A stretch of 42,061 nucleotides of DNA from Pseudomonadota bacterium (GCA_018821715.1 JAHJLN010000174.1:1-42061), one strand, 5' to 3'; shown: positions 15,690 through 25,084, counted from the stretch's first letter. The notes: generated by a model not told the origin, from the sequence alone. A program made the numbers and translations.

Positions 15690-16346
15690 ATGGACACCCT
15701 GGAAAAATTAGATGGTACCAGACAATTGAGAGTATTGGCCGCAAGTATTGTTGATTCCTATGAGATCAGGGTAGACACTGTTTGTTCCTTAATGAGCCAG
15801 GCCAATAATTTTCTTCATTCTTTCCAATTGGAACTTGACGAGATGATAAATCGTCTGCGGATCAACCTGACGAATTCTCAGAGCCTCAGGCGAAAAGATT
15901 TCGATTCCATGATCCACGATATCCTTGACCGCCACCGGAAAATTGAAAATGAAGCTATCCTGAGCCTGTCTAACTTTCAGGAAGAAGAACAGGAGATGAT
16001 ACGGTCTTTAAGAGATCTCATTGCCTTCAGAAGCCAAAACCCGAACAAGGATATAGAAGCCCTGCTGGAAGATATGCTGATACAACAGAAAAACAGGGAG
16101 CATGATATCGTCAGGATATTAAAACAGATTCAGGTTGAGCAGGAAGAATTAAAAACAGGGCTGAAAAAGTTGCTGGAAAAGGGTGAAGATATCAGGATTA
16201 AAGATTACAAGGCAATGCTCAATGCCATCCGGACACAACACAGTGAATATAACCGGGAGCTGTTTGACCTGTTGGATGACTTTGATCTTGTCAGAAACAG
16301 GGTGAATGACCAATGGCAGAAAATCGTCAGCACAAACAGTATATAA
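15690..16346 (+). CDS. coiled-coil protein of four 51-residue repeats, candidate GvpC analogue, 218 aa
   Basis: After 17 leading residues the protein consists of four ungapped units at residues 18-68, 69-119, 120-170 and 171-218 (last unit 48 long). Units 2-4 begin KDF, KDI and KDY. Position 25 is Leu in all four, 28-29 is FQ, FQ, IQ, FD, 35 is M, M, L, V, and 39 is L, L, L, W. It is helical and highly charged, with no signal peptide. Its place between gvpA and gvpN is where GvpC, the repeat protein that clamps the outside of the vesicle, is encoded in cyanobacteria and haloarchaea; known GvpC repeats are shorter. The ATG at 15690 (AAAGGTG upstream) is preferred over the adjacent TTG at 15687. 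The function is inferred. Confidence 0.75.
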   Translation: MDTLEKLDGTRQLRVLAASIVDSYEIRVDTVCSLMSQANNFLHSFQLELDEMINRLRINLTNSQSLRRKDFDSMIHDILDRHRKIENEAILSLSNFQEEEQEMIRSLRDLIAFRSQNPNKDIEALLEDMLIQQKNREHDIVRILKQIQVEQEELKTGLKKLLEKGEDIRIKDYKAMLNAIRTQHSEYNRELFDLLDDFDLVRNRVNDQWQKIVSTNSI

Positions 16347-16497
16347 CACTTACCGCCAATCTGAGCAAAGTATCAGATTCGCATTTTAAAAAACGCTATA
16401 AAGATATCCTTTGACGCTATGGAGGCGTTATTTCCCTCCAATGGCTCACCCGGCCTTGCTTTAAGCATGTCTTTTCAAGGTTAAAAGGAGAAGAAGA

Positions 16498-17457
16498 ATG
16501 TCAGTATCTAAAGATTTGGAAAGATTGGTTGAAGAGATTGGAAATGCGAGAAATGACCGTAGAGGACTGATGAATAACCTGAAGGAAAATCTTGGCCGGA
16601 TCAAACAGGAGACGGCTGGGTTACGGCAGGAGTCAGTGAATTTTTTGAAATCAATTGGAAAAGACAGAGAAGAGATGACCCTGTCTTTGCACCGGCGACT
16701 GGATAAGGATAGAGCCGGTCTTGGTGTAATGGAAAAAGAACGCAGGAAAGAAACGGGAATGGATCGTAGTAATCGTATCAGCTCGATCAGGGAATTGAAA
16801 AATGAACTCAAATCAAATCTGGAAGGGTTTATGTCAGATATGAAGGGCTATGTTACTGTTCGGAAAGCAGATGCAAAGGAAGACAAAATACACCGTCTTG
16901 GAGACATCAAGTTCATGAAGACTGAGGTTGGCAGGATGAAACAAGAGATCCAAACCAGTCTGAAACAAATCCGTAACAGTCAGACGAAAGTGGGAGAGGA
17001 GCTTTCCACATTTTTGAAAACCTTTGTTTCGGATATCAAGGCAATAGAAAAGGGTCGAAAATCCAGTGTGAATGAGTTTCTTGGGTCTGTAAAGGCAGAA
17101 CTTTCGGCCATGGCATCTGCATGGGGAAATGTTCTTTCCAGTGTCAGTCCGGATGAACCGGAAACCGTTCAGAAGCGGGTTGCACCTGAACCTGACAAAG
17201 AAGAGGAGACCGGCGAAGAGCCGGAAGAGCAAAGGATGTCAGATGTGAATGGTAAGCCGGAAGACAGCTATTATGATACAGGGCCGATAAAAGAAAAGGT
17301 TGTAACCACCCTGTCTGACTATTCAGAGGGTCTTAAAATGACTCAGTTGGCCGAGCTGCTTGATATTGAACAATGGCGGATGCTTATTCCTGTTATGCGG
17401 GATCTTCTGGAAAGCAAACTGATAAAAAAAGAAGGTGGCTTTTATTTTGCTTCATAA
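16498..17457 (+). CDS. gas vesicle operon coiled-coil protein with winged-helix-like C-terminus, 319 aa
   Basis: I do not recognise a named family. Residues 1-205 are almost continuous charged helix with recurring F[L/M] positions (49, 111, 172, 194). An acidic, Pro/Glu-rich linker (about 217-255) follows. The C-terminal 60 residues (VVTTLSDYSEGLKMTQLAEL, then DIEQWRMLIPVMRDLLESKL and a final beta strand) look like a small winged-helix fold. It may be a second GvpC-like wall protein or an assembly adaptor; the winged-helix part could bind protein rather than DNA. AAAAGGAG precedes the start. A strong hairpin follows its stop. Confidence 0.7.
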   Translation: MSVSKDLERLVEEIGNARNDRRGLMNNLKENLGRIKQETAGLRQESVNFLKSIGKDREEMTLSLHRRLDKDRAGLGVMEKERRKETGMDRSNRISSIRELKNELKSNLEGFMSDMKGYVTVRKADAKEDKIHRLGDIKFMKTEVGRMKQEIQTSLKQIRNSQTKVGEELSTFLKTFVSDIKAIEKGRKSSVNEFLGSVKAELSAMASAWGNVLSSVSPDEPETVQKRVAPEPDKEEETGEEPEEQRMSDVNGKPEDSYYDTGPIKEKVVTTLSDYSEGLKMTQLAELLDIEQWRMLIPVMRDLLESKLIKKEGGFYFAS

Positions 17458-17463
17458 ATAGTT

Positions 17464-17491
17464 CATGGCCGGAATTTTTATTCCGGCCATG
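17464..17491 (+). repeat. perfect 12-bp hairpin between the coiled-coil gene and gvpN
   Basis: CATGGCCGGAAT (17464-17475) and ATTCCGGCCATG (17480-17491) pair perfectly around a TTTT loop. There is no T run after it, so it is more likely an mRNA processing or stability element than a terminator. Confidence 0.6.
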
Positions 17492-17581
17492 GAACACTTC
17501 CAAGGGAGCCCTATGATAACATGGGCTTGCAAAAAGGATGGGGGCAGTCTTTTAAAATCAAATAAAAAATAAGGAGCTACA

Positions 17582-18529
17582 ATGTCAACTGCAATTGCAA
17601 GTACTGTTTTAGAACCTGTCTCTCAACCGGATTTTGTAGAAACGGAATATATAAAAGATGTTACCAACAGGGCACTGGGGTATATCAAGGCAGGTTTCCC
17701 CGTGCACTTAAGAGGCATTTCAGGCACAGGAAAGACAACTATTGCCATTCATATCGCGGCAAAGATAGGACGTCCCCTTATCCTTATCCATGGGGATGAA
17801 GAATTTTCAACCTCTGATCTGATAGGGAGCGAACAGGGGTACAACATCCGGAAAATCAGGGATAATTTTATTCATACTGTTCTTAAGACAGAAGAGAACT
17901 TGAGTAAACAATGGATTGATAACCGGTTGACCATGGCATGCAAATTCGGGTTTACCCTCCTTTATGATGAATATACCCGCTCAAGACCAGAAGCAAACAA
18001 TGTCCTTTTGTCGGTCCTCCAGGAGAAAATGCTGGATATTCCAACCACAAGTCATGGAAATTCCAATTACATGAAGGTTCATTCTGATTTCACAGCGCTT
18101 TTTACCAGCAATCCTGAAGAATATGCCGGAGTTCACCGCAGCCAGGATGCCTTAAGAGATCGTATGGTGACCATTGATCTTGAATATTTTGACGATGAGA
18201 CAGAAATTCAAATTGTCCAGGGCAAATCAGGGCTGTCCTATAAAGATGCAAAAAAGATAGTAAATATTGTCCGGGGGTTGAGGGATTCCGATGTTTTTGA
18301 GTTTTCCCCCACTGTCCGGGGGTGCCTGATGGTGGCCAAATCCGTCCAGGTGTTCAAGGCAAAGGTCCATAAGGATGACAAGGTCTTTCGCCAGATCTGC
18401 TTTGACATTCTCTCTTCGGAAACCAGCCGTATCGGCAGCAAATCGAACAAGGAAAGAGTGATGCAGGTCCTTTTAAAACTGATGGATCAGTATTGCAATG
18501 ACATTTATCAAGGAGAATCCGATGGATAG
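17582..18529 (+). CDS. gvpN: gas vesicle protein GvpN, AAA+ ATPase of the MoxR/CbbQ type, 315 aa
   Basis: The Walker A motif is GISGTGKTT (residues 45-53), Walker B is FTLLYDEY, and the sensor region contains ALFTSNPEEYAG, typical of GvpN and of CbbQ/NorQ relatives. GvpN is needed for vesicles to widen from small bicones to full cylinders, presumably by ATP-driven remodelling. AAGGAG precedes the ATG. Its 3' end overlaps the following small gene by 8 bp, so the two are translationally coupled. The downstream CDC48-type ATPase is a separate AAA+ protein. Confidence 0.95.
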   Translation: MSTAIASTVLEPVSQPDFVETEYIKDVTNRALGYIKAGFPVHLRGISGTGKTTIAIHIAAKIGRPLILIHGDEEFSTSDLIGSEQGYNIRKIRDNFIHTVLKTEENLSKQWIDNRLTMACKFGFTLLYDEYTRSRPEANNVLLSVLQEKMLDIPTTSHGNSNYMKVHSDFTALFTSNPEEYAGVHRSQDALRDRMVTIDLEYFDDETEIQIVQGKSGLSYKDAKKIVNIVRGLRDSDVFEFSPTVRGCLMVAKSVQVFKAKVHKDDKVFRQICFDILSSETSRIGSKSNKERVMQVLLKLMDQYCNDIYQGESDG

Positions 18530-18875
18530 TTCACCCCATGTTAAAAAGAGCATGAAAAGAGGCTGTTCCAAAAGAAATACCGCAATAAAACACAGCCTTA
18601 CCACAAAATCCAGGCCGGTTAAATCCAGTTATCTGGAAATATTTATCATGGATAAGCACCGCTCCCGGTTAAAACAGGAAAAAGCAAATCTGACCCGGAG
18701 GATCAATCAGATCCATAAAGAGCTTGCATCCCTTGATAAGGCAATCGCTGCAATGGGCAGAGATGTCAAAGAGAATATCGGCTCAATGTCTCCCTTGACA
18801 ACGATAAAATCCATCAAGGAAATCGATACCATAAATGAAATCGATACCATGCATAAAATGCAGTTAAAATATTGA
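18522..18875 (+). CDS. small basic GvpV-like protein, 117 aa
   Basis: The first 37 residues are basic and Ser/Lys-rich; a helical coiled-coil block (YLEIFIMDKHRSRLKQEKAN, then LTRRINQIHKELASLDKAIA) follows, and the tail contains a near-duplication (IKEIDTINEIDTMHKM). The start at 18522 has AAGGAG 6 nt upstream, better than the in-frame ATG at 18498. The position directly after gvpN and before the first gvpF/L is that of gvpV in the Serratia gas vesicle cluster, and the SYLEIF...DKHR pattern resembles GvpV as I remember it. The assignment is tentative. Confidence 0.6.
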   Translation: MDSSPHVKKSMKRGCSKRNTAIKHSLTTKSRPVKSSYLEIFIMDKHRSRLKQEKANLTRRINQIHKELASLDKAIAAMGRDVKENIGSMSPLTTIKSIKEIDTINEIDTMHKMQLKY

Positions 18876-18935
18876 TAAAACCCATTTCGATACGTGATGC
18901 GGATTGTCATTTTTAAGACTTAAAAAAGGTGGCCC

Positions 18936-19673
18936 ATGTCTCAGACAGGTAAATATATATACTGTATTATTGAAGAAAAATATGACCGTAACTTTGGCAC
19001 CAACGGGATCGGCAACAGAAAGGATCTGGTTTCAACCCTCAATTATAATGGCATTTCTGCTGTCATCAGTGATACCCCCATGTCAAAGTATGTCATCAAC
19101 AGGGAAAATCTTACTGCCCATGAAATGGTTATTGAGCAGGTAATGAAAGACTATACCGTATTGCCGGTTCGATTCTGTACCATTGCTTCAAATTTAGAAG
19201 AGATAAGAAGCCTTCTTAGAAGGCGCTATCATGAATTCAAGCGTCTTTTCAGGGAGATGGACAATAAGATTGAGATGGGATTAAAGGTGAGCTGGAAGCA
19301 GATGGAGGCCATATATGGTGAAATATCTTCTGTAAGTCCGCTGATCAAGAAACTCAAATCAAATATTGCAGGCCTTGATGCAAAAAATAAAATCGAGGTG
19401 GGAAAACAGGTTCAAAAGGCCCTGGCTGAAAAAAAAGAGGATGACGGGCAGATGATTACAAGAAGATTTAAATGCATTTCAGTGGATATAAAACAAAACA
19501 AAATCATCGGTGATGCCATGCTGTTGAACCTTGCCTGTCTGATTGACAGAACCCATGAAAAGGAATTTGATAATACGGTTAATGATCTGGCAGCAAAATA
19601 TGAAAACAGATTTCTTTTCAAATATGTAGGCCCGATCCCTCCCTTTAATTTCGTTAACATAGTCGTCACATAA
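18936..19673 (+). CDS. gvpF: gas vesicle accessory protein GvpF/GvpL family (copy 1), 245 aa
   Basis: The family pattern is clear: KYIYCIIEE at the N-terminus, then INRENLTAHEMVIEQVMKDY and TVLPVRFCTI, a long helical middle (GLKVSWKQMEAIYGE), and the C-terminal YVGPIPPFNFVNI signature. GvpF/L proteins are minor components thought to bind nascent GvpA and prevent its premature aggregation. This is the simplest of four paralogues in the operon. A weak AAAGGTGG precedes the start. Confidence 0.93.
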   Translation: MSQTGKYIYCIIEEKYDRNFGTNGIGNRKDLVSTLNYNGISAVISDTPMSKYVINRENLTAHEMVIEQVMKDYTVLPVRFCTIASNLEEIRSLLRRRYHEFKRLFREMDNKIEMGLKVSWKQMEAIYGEISSVSPLIKKLKSNIAGLDAKNKIEVGKQVQKALAEKKEDDGQMITRRFKCISVDIKQNKIIGDAMLLNLACLIDRTHEKEFDNTVNDLAAKYENRFLFKYVGPIPPFNFVNIVVT

Positions 19674-19684
19674 AGGAGATTTCC

Positions 19685-20227
19685 ATGACAAAAAAGAAAA
19701 CCAAAGAAGAGGCAACCGGCGAGTTCGGCTTTTCAGGACTTTTAAAAGGCCTGGGCAATCTGATTGAAACGGCTGCCGCGTTTGCGGAAAAGAGCCAGGA
19801 GTTTAAAAAATCAGGTGAAATAAATTTTGGCCATCTTGACAGTATCAAAGGGTTAAAGGACATAAAAGGCGTTTATGGGATAAATGTCCGCACTTTAAAA
19901 GACGGCAGGCCCTTTGTCCAGTCTTTCGGCAATATCAAGAAAACGCAGGATGGCCCGGTCGTTGAAGAAGTCAGGGAACCCATCATAGACCTTTTTGAAG
20001 AAAAAGGGACCACCCAGATTATTGCAGAAATGCCGGGCATTGACCAGAAGGATATTGTGGTGGAAGCAAAGGGTGATATCATCACCATCAGTGCCGGTAC
20101 TGACCAGCGAAAATATGAAAAAGAGGTGCTTTTGTCCGGGAAAGTGAATCAAAAAGATATGGAATGGACATATAAGAACGGGGTTCTGGTCATAACGATC
20201 AAGACAGACGTAAGTCCGGGGTCTTAA
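19685..20227 (+). CDS. gvpH: small heat-shock protein GvpH (Hsp20/alpha-crystallin family), 180 aa
   Basis: The C-terminal half is an alpha-crystallin domain: [28 protein letters not shown], then the closing strand [10 protein letters not shown]. The N-terminal half ([20 protein letters not shown]) is hydrophobic and Gly-rich, as in GvpH of other gas vesicle clusters. Hsp20 proteins hold aggregation-prone clients without ATP; here the client is probably GvpA or its paralogues. It begins 12 bp after gvpF with AAAGGAG upstream. Confidence 0.92.
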   Translation: MTKKKTKEEATGEFGFSGLLKGLGNLIETAAAFAEKSQEFKKSGEINFGHLDSIKGLKDIKGVYGINVRTLKDGRPFVQSFGNIKKTQDGPVVEEVREPIIDLFEEKGTTQIIAEMPGIDQKDIVVEAKGDIITISAGTDQRKYEKEVLLSGKVNQKDMEWTYKNGVLVITIKTDVSPGS

Positions 20228-20262
20228 AATATAAAAATTTCATAGGAACAGGTAACCTTAGA

Positions 20263-22371
20263 ATGGAAATAAAATCTATTACGCTAAAGGTAATTGAGGC
20301 CAATTCAAAGGATATGGGCAGGGGAATCATCCGCCTTGACCCCGGTGATTTTAAAAAAATTGATGCGGATGTGGGCGATGTTGTGCAGGTCAAGGGCAAA
20401 AGAGTGACTGCGGCCAAAGTCATGCCCGCGTATATTGAGGACCGGGAAAAGGATCTGGTCCGCCTGGACGGCATGACACGGGACAATGCCCAAGTCGGTC
20501 TGGATGAAAAGGTGATCATTCAAAAAGCGGTCTGCAACCCGGCCAGAAAAATATCTGTCACCCCTCTTACCCAGGTTCGATCCCTTGACAGTAAGTATAT
20601 CGGTACCCTCCTGGAAGGTATTCCCCTGGTGAACGGTGATATTGTCAGGGCAAAATTATTTGGCGCAAAAACCCGGGATTTTAAGGTCACAGCGACAAAA
20701 CCGGATGGGATTGTGATCATCAAACCGGACACGATCATTGAAATAAAGGAAGAAAAATCCGAGTTCAAGTCATCCAGGGTGTCTTATGAAGATATCGGTG
20801 GGCTTGCCAAAGAAATCCATCGTATCCGGGAGATGATCGAACTGCCCTTAAAATATCCCCAGGTGTTTGAAAAATTGGGAATTGACCCGCCCAAGGGGGT
20901 TCTTCTCCACGGACCGCCAGGCTGTGGCAAGACATTGATTGCAAGGGCGGTGGCAAACGAGACCGATGCAAATTTCCAGCATTTGACCGGGCCTGACATC
21001 ATGGCCAAGTTCTATGGGGAGAGCGAGGCCAATTTAAGGAAAATATTTGAAAAAGCCTCAGCAGCTGCGCCTGCCATTATATTTTTTGACGAGATTGATG
21101 CCATCGCGCCCAAGCGTGAAGACATGGGGGGTGAAAAACAGGTTGAAAAACGGGTGGTTGCCCAGCTTCTGGCCCTAATGGACGGCCTTTCTTCAAGAGG
21201 ACAGGTGATCGTCATCGGTGCCACCAATATCCCCAATGTGATTGATCCGGCCCTGCGGCGGCCCGGCCGGTTTGACAGGGAGATAGAAATCAGTATCCCG
21301 GATAAAAACGGGCGGTTCAAGATATTAAACATCCATACCCATGGCATGCCGCTTTCCGAGGAAGTTGATCTGGTTAAACTTTCTGAAATCACCCATGGGT
21401 ATGTGGGGGCTGATATCGAAGCACTCTGCAGGGAGGCTGCCATGGTCAGCCTTAGACGGTTTTTCCCAACCTTTGATTTCGGGCAGGAAGAGATCCCCAT
21501 TGACAGCCTGCTGGATCTTCAGGTGACCATGGATGATTTTTTAGAAGCCATGAAGGAGATTGAACCCTCGGCCATCAGAGAGGTCTTCTCTGAAGTGCCC
21601 AATGTGAAATGGATTGATGTGGGAGGGCTTGAGGATGTTAAAAACCTTTTAAGAGAAACGGTTGAGTGGCCCTTGAAATATGCCTCTCTTTTTGATTTTG
21701 CCCACACCCGTCCGGCCCGGGGGATTTTGTTTCATGGAGAGCCCGGAACAGGCAAAACCCTTCTTGCAAAGGCTGTGGCAACAGAATCCGGTGTGAATTT
21801 CATCTCCATCAAAGGACCGGAACTGTTATCCAGATGGGTGGGAGACAGTGAAAAAGGGATCCGGCAGATTTTTAAAAAAGCAAGGCAGGCAGCGCCCTGT
21901 GTTGTTTTTTTTGACGAAATCGACAGCCTGGCTCCCAAAAGGGGTGCCTTCGGCTCTTCAGCAGTAACCGACCGTGTCATCAGCCAGTTTTTAAGTGAAA
22001 TGGACGGAATAGAAGAATTAAAGGGCATTCTTATCCTGGCTGCCACCAACCGGATTGATATGATTGATGCGGCCATGTTGAGATCAGGAAGGTTTGATTT
22101 CCAGCTTGAGCTGAAAACTCCGGATAAAGATGCCAGGATAGAGATATTTAAAGTGCACACAAGGGGTAAGCCCCTGGGAAAAAATATTGATTTTCATCGT
22201 CTTGCCGACGAGACAGACACATTAAAAGGAGCAGATATAGAATTGATCTGCAACACCGCAGCCATAACAGCCATAAAGGAATTTATTAAAAAAGGCAAAA
22301 AAGATCATACAAAATTCAGCATTTTAATGAAGCACTTTGACCACGCCATTCAAAAAGGACAGATAAGATGA
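20263..22371 (+). CDS. CDC48/p97/VAT-type double AAA+ ATPase, 702 aa
   Basis: An N-terminal double-psi-barrel-type substrate domain (about 1-175) is followed by two AAA+ modules. D1 has Walker A GPPGCGKT (217-224) and Walker B FFDEIDA (D276, E277), with the arginine-finger region [13 protein letters not shown]2 has Walker A GEPGTGKT (492-499) and Walker B FFDEIDS (D551, E552), with [11 protein letters not shown]. Length and order match archaeal VAT/CDC48, an unfoldase that extracts or remodels proteins. Its place in the middle of the operon, overlapping the next gene by 4 bp, suggests remodelling of gas vesicle assembly intermediates. The archaeal-like family suggests ancient transfer, an inference. 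Confidence 0.93.
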   Translation: MEIKSITLKVIEANSKDMGRGIIRLDPGDFKKIDADVGDVVQVKGKRVTAAKVMPAYIEDREKDLVRLDGMTRDNAQVGLDEKVIIQKAVCNPARKISVTPLTQVRSLDSKYIGTLLEGIPLVNGDIVRAKLFGAKTRDFKVTATKPDGIVIIKPDTIIEIKEEKSEFKSSRVSYEDIGGLAKEIHRIREMIELPLKYPQVFEKLGIDPPKGVLLHGPPGCGKTLIARAVANETDANFQHLTGPDIMAKFYGESEANLRKIFEKASAAAPAIIFFDEIDAIAPKREDMGGEKQVEKRVVAQLLALMDGLSSRGQVIVIGATNIPNVIDPALRRPGRFDREIEISIPDKNGRFKILNIHTHGMPLSEEVDLVKLSEITHGYVGADIEALCREAAMVSLRRFFPTFDFGQEEIPIDSLLDLQVTMDDFLEAMKEIEPSAIREVFSEVPNVKWIDVGGLEDVKNLLRETVEWPLKYASLFDFAHTRPARGILFHGEPGTGKTLLAKAVATESGVNFISIKGPELLSRWVGDSEKGIRQIFKKARQAAPCVVFFDEIDSLAPKRGAFGSSAVTDRVISQFLSEMDGIEELKGILILAATNRIDMIDAAMLRSGRFDFQLELKTPDKDARIEIFKVHTRGKPLGKNIDFHRLADETDTLKGADIELICNTAAITAIKEFIKKGKKDHTKFSILMKHFDHAIQKGQIR

Positions 22372-23402
22372 ATAAGCGGCAATATTTATACGGATTCGTG
22401 TTTCAAGAATCCTGGCAAAACTTCACCTGCAAGGGACTTGATGACCAGGAGGTTTATTTTAACAATCGCGGGAGCCTTTCCCTGGCCATGAGCGATTTTA
22501 AGATGACTGATTTTTCTGCATTGCCCCAGAAAGAGCTGTTACTCTATTTAAGGCAGCATCATCTTGCAATTGAAACAATAATGGAAAATTTCTGCATTAT
22601 CCCTTTTAAGTTCGGGACAATGATTGAAAGCCCGGATCAAATCATAAAGATATTTACAAGCAGTTATAACCAGATCAGAAAGAAATTTGCACTCCTAAGA
22701 GATATGGTTGAGCTGGATGTTATCGTGAGTTTTAATCATTTTGACCAGGTCTTCAATGAAATCAGGGAAATTCCTTCCATTAAACACTTCAAACAGGAAA
22801 TGCCTTCCGGATCAACACAAGATCTTTATAACGCACAGATAAAACTTGGGAAAATGGTGAATTCCCTCCTTGATGAAAAGCGTAATGGGATAAGAAAGAT
22901 TATTTTTGACCGAATGTCGGATGTATCAGCAGACATCCTTACAAATGATATTACCCAGGATTCAATGATCACAAGCCTGGCTTTTTTAATCAAAAAAAAG
23001 GAGCATCCGGTTCTTGAAAGGCGTATTGAAGATCTTGATCACTATTTTAACGGCACTATTGATTTCAAGATCGTGGGCCCTTTGCCCTTTTACAGTTTTT
23101 ATACCCTGATCCTTCATAAAGGGAATTTCAAGGAGCTTGATTTTGCAAGGCAGACATTAAATCTGCCGGAAAAAGCAGATCTGTCCGAAATAAATGAATC
23201 CTATAAAAAATTAAGTAAAATCTGCCATCCGGATAATGACAGCCATAATAAAGATCTTGCCCGCAGGTTTGAAGACCTTAATAAATCCTATAAAATCATT
23301 ATGGAATACATCAGCGATAACAGGTGTTCCTTTTTAAAGGAGGATGTTGAACAATGGATCAGGGTCAAGGCTTTTGAGAGGGAAAATGCGGTTATGTTAT
23401 GA
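22368..23402 (+). CDS. GvpF/L family protein fused to a DnaJ J-domain (copy 2), 344 aa
   Basis: Residues 1-250 are a divergent GvpF/L domain, from [15 protein letters not shown] through [18 protein letters not shown] to the closing [14 protein letters not shown]. Residues about 256-325 are a J-domain: [31 protein letters not shown] with the diagnostic HPD at 287-289, then [18 protein letters not shown]-domains stimulate Hsp70 ATPase, so this fusion would bring Hsp70 to GvpA or to a GvpF/L assembly. An Hsp70 gene, now truncated, lies at the operon's end. It overlaps both neighbours by 4 bp (ATGA), showing tight coupling. Confidence 0.9.
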   Translation: MNKRQYLYGFVFQESWQNFTCKGLDDQEVYFNNRGSLSLAMSDFKMTDFSALPQKELLLYLRQHHLAIETIMENFCIIPFKFGTMIESPDQIIKIFTSSYNQIRKKFALLRDMVELDVIVSFNHFDQVFNEIREIPSIKHFKQEMPSGSTQDLYNAQIKLGKMVNSLLDEKRNGIRKIIFDRMSDVSADILTNDITQDSMITSLAFLIKKKEHPVLERRIEDLDHYFNGTIDFKIVGPLPFYSFYTLILHKGNFKELDFARQTLNLPEKADLSEINESYKKLSKICHPDNDSHNKDLARRFEDLNKSYKIIMEYISDNRCSFLKEDVEQWIRVKAFERENAVML

Positions 23403-24091
23403 GAAAACTATTTTTAGTCCCTATGATTCATATGGGCATCGATCTTGGAAAAGCAAAGGGCGAAATAACCAAGGTTAAAAATAAATTGGTCACTCCAGAA
23501 AGGCTTGAGCAGCATGAGAAGACAATTTCACTCTTCTGGGACAGGGTCCGGGTCTATTTTCAAGGACAGGATGTTAAAAATATGAAAATTTTTCAAGACG
23601 GCCTGGCAGCAGGAGGTGAAATCGGGAAAAAAATTGTAAAAGAGCTGGCTTTAAAAGGAAGTAAAAATTTCATGGTCGTATCAGATCTGGTTGATAAGGG
23701 AGCCACGGCAATGAAAACCGAAGATGTTGCGTTGATTCAGCAGGAGCAGGCGTTGTTCATAACTCTTTTACAGTCAAAATGGTTTTTCCAGACCCTGATG
23801 AATTATTTAAAATATAAATTTTTTAAGACACGGCTGCTTAAGAAACGCGACAGGTACATGGCCGGTCAGATAAATAACAATTTGAAAAAAGGAGAAACAG
23901 CTGTGCTTTTTATCGGTGCGGTTCATGATGTGGCGTGTTTCCTTGACAAGGATATCCTGGTTTTTCCTTTAAAAGATCCTGACATGGTAAATTCATACCT
24001 TAAATCGCTCCGTCAAAAAAAGAATGACCGAAAATTTCAAACCCTGGCCCACAAACTTGTATCTGAAATCAAAGGGGAATCAACATCATGA
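23399..24091 (+). CDS. conserved hypothetical gas vesicle operon protein, 230 aa
   Basis: I do not recognise a named family. The N-terminus (LFLVPMIHMGIDLGKAKGEI) and the segment AVLFIGAVHDVACFL near residue 170 recall, weakly, the TraB/PrgY fold, but the usual TraB residues are not all present. The middle (WFFQTLMNYLKYKFFKTRLL) is aromatic and basic. There is no signal peptide or clear membrane span. It overlaps the genes before and after it by 4 bp each (ATGA), so it is an obligate part of the assembly module. Its role is unknown. Confidence 0.75.
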   Translation: MRKLFLVPMIHMGIDLGKAKGEITKVKNKLVTPERLEQHEKTISLFWDRVRVYFQGQDVKNMKIFQDGLAAGGEIGKKIVKELALKGSKNFMVVSDLVDKGATAMKTEDVALIQQEQALFITLLQSKWFFQTLMNYLKYKFFKTRLLKKRDRYMAGQINNNLKKGETAVLFIGAVHDVACFLDKDILVFPLKDPDMVNSYLKSLRQKKNDRKFQTLAHKLVSEIKGESTS

Positions 24092-24831
24092 AACAGTATA
24101 TTTATGCCATCGTGGATGCTGAAAATGAAGGAAACCTTGGCATGCAAGGGATAGGCGGCGTTGATGACGAGGTATCAATTGTCTGTTTTAAGGACATGGG
24201 TGCGGTGGTCAGCCCAACCCTGACAGAAGAATATCCGGTTAACCGGAAAAATACCCTGGCCCATCAGAAAATCATGGAAGAACTTTTCAAGGCGCATACG
24301 GTATTGCCGGTAAAGTTCGGTACAGTCGGGGATGATGTCCAGACCATACGGGAGAAGGTATTAAAAGCGGAACAGGTAAGGATAAAAGAACACCTGGATT
24401 TTTTAAAGGACAAATCCGAGCTGGGGCTTAAAGTCTTCTGGACTCATCCTGAAACAATTTTCACCCGGATACTGGAAGAAAATCCAAGGATACAAAGACT
24501 TCGGGATCGTTTAAATTCCCATCATGGCGGATTACAAAGAGAGCAGATTCAATTGGGAGACATGGTGGAAAAAGCCCTTGAAAATAAAAAAAAGGAATTG
24601 GAGAAACAAATATTCAAGTTTTTAGCCGGCCTGTTTGTTGATCACAGGAAAAGCAAGATCCTGGCGGATCATATGGTTGTCAATAGTGTTTTCCTGTGTT
24701 TAAAAGAGGCTGAAAAGAAATTTGACAAGGCAGTTGAAAAAATTGATGACTATTTTGCAGGGCAATTGAAAATGAAATACATCGGGCCTGTTCCACCCAG
24801 TAATTTTGTTGAATTAACCGTGAGGTGGTAA
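24088..24831 (+). CDS. gvpF: gas vesicle accessory protein GvpF/GvpL family (copy 3), 247 aa
   Basis: The protein starts KQYIYAIVDAENEGNLGMQG, contains PVNRKNTLAHQKIMEELFKA then HTVLPVKFGTV, and ends YIGPVPPSNFVELTVRW, all family signatures. It is the most canonical copy together with copy 1. A 1-bp gap separates its stop from the start of gvpG. GvpF binds GvpA and nucleates the vesicle in studied systems. Confidence 0.93.
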   Translation: MKQYIYAIVDAENEGNLGMQGIGGVDDEVSIVCFKDMGAVVSPTLTEEYPVNRKNTLAHQKIMEELFKAHTVLPVKFGTVGDDVQTIREKVLKAEQVRIKEHLDFLKDKSELGLKVFWTHPETIFTRILEENPRIQRLRDRLNSHHGGLQREQIQLGDMVEKALENKKKELEKQIFKFLAGLFVDHRKSKILADHMVVNSVFLCLKEAEKKFDKAVEKIDDYFAGQLKMKYIGPVPPSNFVELTVRW

Positions 24832-24832
24832 C

Positions 24833-25084
24833 ATGGCCTTTATCATAGACGATATTGCATTGTCTCCTATCAAACTAACCATCTGGCTTGCAAAAAAATT
24901 AAAGGAATCTGCCTATAATGAAATGACGGATGATTCAAAAGTTTTAGAAGAACTTCTCATGCTCCAGATGAAGCTTGAGATGGAAGAAATCAGTGAGGAG
25001 GACTATGCCAAAAAAGAAACCCGGCTCATGGAACGTCTGGAAGAAATAAGAAATTTAAAAAAAGGAGAAAATCATGGCGCTTAA
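24833..25084 (+). CDS. gvpG: gas vesicle protein GvpG, 83 aa
   Basis: A short GvpG protein: FIIDDIALSPIKLTIWLAKK at the N-terminus, followed by an acidic helix (LLMLQMKLEMEEISEEDYAK) and a heptad-like tail. GvpG is a small accessory protein conserved next to GvpF in most gvp clusters. It starts 1 bp after the preceding stop and its last codons overlap the gvpO start by 11 bp. Confidence 0.92.
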   Translation: MAFIIDDIALSPIKLTIWLAKKLKESAYNEMTDDSKVLEELLMLQMKLEMEEISEEDYAKKETRLMERLEEIRNLKKGENHGA

